Positions 60,797 to 64,000 of a DNA stretch of 64,000 nt are shown piece after piece. The notes below the pieces were generated by a model. It saw nothing but the letters and a program-made list of their open reading frames with translations. It did not search any database and had not been told where the DNA came from. Position numbers and translations under genes: made by a program. Source of the DNA: a candidate division Hyd24-12 bacterium UBA6080. Lineage in GTDB: Bacteria; Fermentibacterota; Fermentibacteria; Fermentibacterales; JCC-6. Positions within the stretch are counted from its first letter, which is position 1. Each line of letters opens with the position of its first letter. The DNA is taken from NCBI GenBank assembly GCA_002436025.1, contig DIXM01000013.1, positions 62,001 through 126,000 on the forward strand, in the 5' to 3' direction.

Positions 60797-62371
60797 TTAC
60801 TGTTCCTCCCAATCAAGAAGAAGCCCGTCTATGAATTCACGAATAATGCTCAGTCTTGGGATCATGCTCTCTTTGATCGGCTCGACGCACGCCAGAAGCC
60901 TGAGAAGACGCCTGGCCGTGTGGTAGTCCGGGTTGCCCGGCTGCACATCGGAAAGGAGTGACTCTGCGTACGGCTTCAGTACGGCCAGCTCGTAGGGAAG
61001 GGACGAGTTGAACATGAGGTCGGCTTCCTCCTGAAAGGGGAAGATGTAGCTCCTCTCACCTTTGCGCACGCTGGACCATCCCTTTATGGTCTGGGCTGCC
61101 GTGTACCCCCTCGAAAAGCTGTCCCGCACTATCCTTCGCAGGAGCCGGCCGTCGGAAGTGGACATTCTTGTCAGTCTGTCGATGTTCAGTGATGTGAGGG
61201 CCGAAATGTAGACCATGAACTTCGAGTCGTGATCAATGCCCGGAGTCATTCCGGGATTCAGCCCATGGATCCCCTCGATGAGAAGTATGTCGTTATCCTT
61301 CAGGCGTATGGGCTCAACATCATCCTCGCGGACCCCGCTGTGGAAGTTGAATCGGGGAAGGCGGATCTCAGCCCCCTCGAGAAGAAGCTTCAGGTGTTTT
61401 CCGAACAGGCCGGTTTCAAGCGCTTCAAGGCACTCGAAGTTGTACGACCCGTCGGGATTCGTTGGGGTCTCGGCACGATTCTTGAAGTAATTGTCAACAC
61501 TTATCATCCTTGCCCGCAGGCCCTGGGAGCCCAGATAAGCGGCGAGCATCCTTGTGAAAGTTGTCTTGCCGCTGGATGAGGGACCGGCAACCATGACAAC
61601 CCTTTTAGCCGGAAACTGGTCCGACACCTGGTTGACGATCTGGACCATCTTGCTGTTCTGATAGAAGTGGCACATCATGACCAGCTCGCGGCCGCCGTCC
61701 TGACGGATCCTGCGGTTGAGCGCGTCCACGGTCTGGGTGCGCATCACCTTCAGATGCCTCTCCTCGAGGTCAAGCTCGTGCCCCAGTTTTCTCCTGTCGT
61801 GCCATGGGGAGATGGAGGGCCATGAACCTGAGCCGGGAAACCTGAGAAGGAAACTTCCCCCAAGTGGTCGAAGCTCCCACAGGGACAGCCATGAAGTGTC
61901 GGGAACCGTGGGTCCCATGGCAAACGCCGAACAACCATCAAGGACGTTCAAATGGAACTCGCCAGTCCCCTTGTGCCACCGGGCCAGGAGCCCCGGCTCA
62001 CCTTCAAGAGACAAAGCCTCGTCCGACGAAAGCACCCTGTATTCGAACGGAACCGCACGCTCCACGATCTCACGAAGACACCGGCCGATCCTGTCCACGG
62101 CATCGGTCTGATTGGCAACCGACACGCCCTCGAGACGGCACCGGTAACCCAGGGAGATCGCGTGTTCAACCCAGAGCTTCGCCCCGGGGAACGCCTCCCG
62201 GCAGGCGAGTTCGAGCGCGAGGATCAGGCCTCTTCTATAAACCTCACGACCCTCGTCCGAATCCGGTTCAACGTTTTCTCCCCTGGAACCCGGTTCAAGG
62301 GGCTGGATCAGCCCCAGTGAGTCAAACCGGGCGATCGCGGGGAGTGTCTCCAGCTTGGGGTGCTTTGTCAT
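60797..62371 (-). CDS. Uridine-kinase-like nucleoside kinase with a ThrRS-like N-terminal domain
   Basis: 524 residues from ATG 62371, preceded by GGAAAGGA at seven bases; an in-frame extension to 62506 lacks a site. Residues about 50-200 resemble the ThrRS/AlaRS-type editing domain found in this kinase group (VEHAISLGYRCRLEG, HFYQNSKMVQ). The kinase domain from about 290 has the P-loop AGPSSSGKTTFTR, ISVDNYFKNR, IEGIHGLNPG and RLTRMSTSDGRLLRRIVRD. It should phosphorylate a nucleoside such as uridine, but substrate choice is uncertain. The M1 peptidase gene starts within two bases of its stop. Confidence 0.85.
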   Translation of the reverse strand: MTKHPKLETLPAIARFDSLGLIQPLEPGSRGENVEPDSDEGREVYRRGLILALELACREAFPGAKLWVEHAISLGYRCRLEGVSVANQTDAVDRIGRCLREIVERAVPFEYRVLSSDEALSLEGEPGLLARWHKGTGEFHLNVLDGCSAFAMGPTVPDTSWLSLWELRPLGGSFLLRFPGSGSWPSISPWHDRRKLGHELDLEERHLKVMRTQTVDALNRRIRQDGGRELVMMCHFYQNSKMVQIVNQVSDQFPAKRVVMVAGPSSSGKTTFTRMLAAYLGSQGLRARMISVDNYFKNRAETPTNPDGSYNFECLEALETGLFGKHLKLLLEGAEIRLPRFNFHSGVREDDVEPIRLKDNDILLIEGIHGLNPGMTPGIDHDSKFMVYISALTSLNIDRLTRMSTSDGRLLRRIVRDSFSRGYTAAQTIKGWSSVRKGERSYIFPFQEEADLMFNSSLPYELAVLKPYAESLLSDVQPGNPDYHTARRLLRLLACVEPIKESMIPRLSIIREFIDGLLLDWEEQ

Positions 62372-62856
62372 CTGGGTATCCTTTCCCGGCAGGCATCCTT
62401 CGAACCAATCATAAAGGCACCGCCACCCGTGAGGAAGGGAGAGCCTGTAACCGCCCGAATCCGCCCGGGAAGCAATCATGTGTGCCCGAACGATGGCAGC
62501 AGCCACTGTATAAGTCCATCATAAGAAGAGTTACAACAGTTTCTGCCCTAAGTCCGAGGGCTTCTGCGCCTAACTTGGGAGTGTTTTCTGCCCGGGTAGA
62601 GTCCCTTCATGGGCAAAACCGGGGAATTGGACCAGATTTGTCTCTGGACTGATTTTATTGTGTGTATAAAATTACCTTGCCAGAATCCCACAACAATCAT
62701 GCCCTTTGGTGGGGCAATGGACTGAAGGGTGTAACAACAACACACCTATCTTATCTTACGATGAGCTGTTAATACTAATCCCACAGGAGATGCCCGTTCC
62801 CTAAGCCGTTGACCTGACCAATCTTTGTTCCCATTATCCAACTTGGAGGTGATCGT
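62372..62856. other. Intergenic region between the nucleoside kinase and a small secreted protein gene
   Basis: About 485 bases with no recognisable gene, tRNA or strong hairpin. It must contain promoters for the divergent genes; TATAAA at 62665-62670 is a possible -10 box but no good -35 lies at the right distance. A frame at 62746-63357 on the minus strand is a shadow of the gene at 62857. Confidence 0.5.
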
Positions 62857-63243
62857 ATGAATCTTGTCCTGGTGTTTTTCCTTTTCTTCTCCTCCTCCCC
62901 TCCCCTGCTGGATGTGGAGGACTCTCTGGAGAGGGGGGCGACCGCCCTCTACACGGTGTCCCTTCAGGAGGGAACCGAATACTGGATCATGCTCGAGGCC
63001 GGGGGCGAGGCTCTGGAAACCGACTTCGACGTGATCGTGGCCGGGCGGGAAATGAACCTCGAGCAGTTCATGAACCTTCCGTACAGGGAGGATTTCGAAT
63101 ACGCCCGCAGTCATTCCTGCGCCGCGGGGTGTGAATCGGGGGACGAAAGCTTCACCCTCTCCGCTCAATACACCGGGGTCTACTACATCGTTGTGCACGA
63201 TGCGGGTCAGACCGGCGGCACATACCGGCTGAAGCTTCAGTAA
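62857..63243 (+). CDS. Small secreted protein, PPC-like beta-sandwich domain
   Basis: 128 residues from ATG 62857 with TTGGAGGTG upstream. A short signal (NLVLVFFLFFSSSPP) precedes about 110 residues with LERGATALYTVSLQEGTEYWIML and ESFTLSAQYTGVYYIVVHDAG...TYRLKL, the pattern of bacterial pre-peptidase C-terminal (PPC) beta sandwiches. An acidic segment (FMNLPYREDFEYARSHSC) and two cysteines (SCAAGC) lie in the middle. It stands alone rather than attached to a peptidase. Seven bases separate it from xseA. Confidence 0.65.
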   Translation: MNLVLVFFLFFSSSPPLLDVEDSLERGATALYTVSLQEGTEYWIMLEAGGEALETDFDVIVAGREMNLEQFMNLPYREDFEYARSHSCAAGCESGDESFTLSAQYTGVYYIVVHDAGQTGGTYRLKLQ

Positions 63244-63250
63244 CCGGGGC

Positions 63251-64000
63251 ATGTCCAGGGATTTCACCGTTCTCGAGCTCAACAGGACGGCGGGAGAAAT
63301 GCTTTCAATGGCATTCCCCGAGCCCGTCTGGGTCAGGGGTGTCGTTGTCCTTGCCAAAAAGGGCAGCCCTGCAGGCCATGTTTACTTTCAGATCACCGAT
63401 CCCTGTCCCGAGGGGGGGCAAACCCCTGCCGCGGCGGATTGTGCCCTGTTCGCGGGCGAAAGGGTGAGGATAGCAAGAGAGGTCGGAAGGCTTGGCCTGC
63501 TGTTCACCATTGAAGACGGCATGGAAGCCAGGTTCCAGGTCAGCCCGGGCATCTACGAAAGGAACGGCAGGTTCTCCTACATAGTGCGCGGCTTCGATCC
63601 TGAATACACCGGTTCGGCTTCAACGATGCATTTGAAGAGGCTTGTGGAAAAGCTTCAGATGGAAGGGATACTGGGCGAGAACGGAACACTTCCCTTCCCG
63701 GAGGTGCCACTTAGAGTGGGGCTTGTTACTGCAGAGAACTCTGCCGCTGCGGAGGACTTCCTTCAGACCCTCAGGGAAAGCGGATACCCATTTGAGGTAT
63801 TTACATCCTGGGCTCCCATGCAGGGTGTTGAGACCGCAGCCGGAGTCACGGCGTCCCTGGTGAGGTTGCTCACGGTTCCTGATCTGGACGTGGCTGTCAT
63901 CACGAGGGGTGGCGGCAGCACGACGGACCTGGCGTGGTTCAACGACGAAAGCATAGCCCGCACGATAGCGCAGCTGCCATTCCCGGTCATATCAGGGATA
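63251..64000 (+). CDS. xseA: Exonuclease VII large subunit, N-terminal part (runs off the window)
   Basis: 250 codons from ATG 63251, open to the right edge. An OB-fold nucleic-acid-binding start (TVLELNRTAGEM, EPVWVRGVVVLAKKGSPAGHVYFQI) is followed by the family's central motif VAVITRGGGSTTDLAWFNDESIARTI and FPVISGI. Exonuclease VII degrades single-stranded DNA from both ends with the small subunit XseB, whose gene may lie beyond the edge. The usual order xseA-xseB cannot be checked. Catalytic residues in the C-terminal coiled region are outside the window. Confidence 0.9.
   Translation, partial: MSRDFTVLELNRTAGEMLSMAFPEPVWVRGVVVLAKKGSPAGHVYFQITDPCPEGGQTPAAADCALFAGERVRIAREVGRLGLLFTIEDGMEARFQVSPGIYERNGRFSYIVRGFDPEYTGSASTMHLKRLVEKLQMEGILGENGTLPFPEVPLRVGLVTAENSAAAEDFLQTLRESGYPFEVFTSWAPMQGVETAAGVTASLVRLLTVPDLDVAVITRGGGSTTDLAWFNDESIARTIAQLPFPVISGI

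Noticed and set aside
59390..60961. A 523-codon open frame on the plus strand
   Set aside because: It is antisense to the well-supported M1 peptidase and part of the kinase. Its translation has no domain, no ribosome-binding site, and long frames opposite GC-rich genes are expected.
1..64000. CRISPR array, prophage or insertion sequence
   Set aside because: No direct-repeat spacer array, structural phage gene or transposase was recognised on either strand.

Overview
The window looks like chromosomal DNA of a Gram-negative-type bacterium of the FCB (Fibrobacteres-Chlorobi-Bacteroidetes) broad group, possibly one of its fermentative candidate phyla. Reasons: most coding sequence is roughly 60-65% GC (hand counts); several large secreted proteins end in the ~75-residue 'PNPS...VYDxxGR...GxYxxRL' module seen in T9SS/FlgD-type sorting tails; there is a gingipain-like C25 peptidase; many lipoproteins are present; and there is a radical-activase/2-hydroxyacyl-CoA dehydratase-type giant protein. 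The phylum assignment is inference only. No rRNA, CRISPR array, recognisable transposase or phage gene is seen.

Layout. 1-4480 (minus): an M18 aminopeptidase fragment and a BadF/HgdC-type double activase fused to dehydratase-like domains. 4633-9530 (plus): a translationally coupled pair of incomplete PEP-synthase-like proteins, the second carrying an N-terminal sensor-like domain and a C-terminal nucleotidyltransferase. 9541-12321 (minus): phosphoesterase, glutamate dehydrogenase, small lipoprotein. 12410-17275 (plus): a four-gene cluster with two AlkP-superfamily hydrolases, a membrane protein and a 65-residue helical protein. 17539-18750: ammonium transporter. 18831-25053 (minus): a lower-GC accessory block (acetyltransferases, methyltransferase, GrpB, DUF3795, propeller lipoprotein, histidine kinase). 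25334-26977: nucleotide-sugar dehydrogenase. 27040-29249: a very AT-rich control region and a secreted eight-repeat protein. 29389-32389 (minus): lamin-tail protein, possible broken lipoprotein gene, SGNH hydrolase, ornithine aminotransferase. 32607-37821 (plus): secreted propeller protein and a five-gene ABC-2 transporter operon ending in a cyclic-nucleotide-binding protein. 37827-40278 (minus): small secreted protein and Tex. 40377-42461: EF-G. 42458-43426 (minus): FMN-binding/GNAT fusion. 43513-47867 (plus): C25 peptidase and an MsrB-MsrA fusion. 47918-52273 (minus): six genes with stepwise overlaps, smpB-amidase-unknown-murI-rph-rdgB. 52352-52438: tRNA-Leu(CAG). 52471-55853: EamA transporter, Eis-like acetyltransferase, RfbC-like epimerase and endonuclease III. 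55840-56018: a near-palindromic element with perfect 36-bp inverted arms. 56018-62371: a duplicated-domain secreted protein, radical SAM protein, TonB-like protein, MazG-like protein, M1 peptidase and nucleoside kinase. 62857-64000: small secreted protein and the start of exonuclease VII large subunit.

Themes: nitrogen/amino-acid metabolism (glutamate dehydrogenase, AmtB, ornithine aminotransferase, several peptidases), cell-envelope and export functions, and RNA/translation housekeeping (SmpB, RNase PH, EF-G, Tex). The most unusual system is the 4633-9530 gene pair: both proteins keep the ATP-binding half of PEP synthase, lack the phosphohistidine and PEP-binding halves, and share an extra C-terminal module marked by RWGS and HFF motifs. 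The clearest non-coding anomaly is the REPIN-like inverted repeat at 55840-56018.
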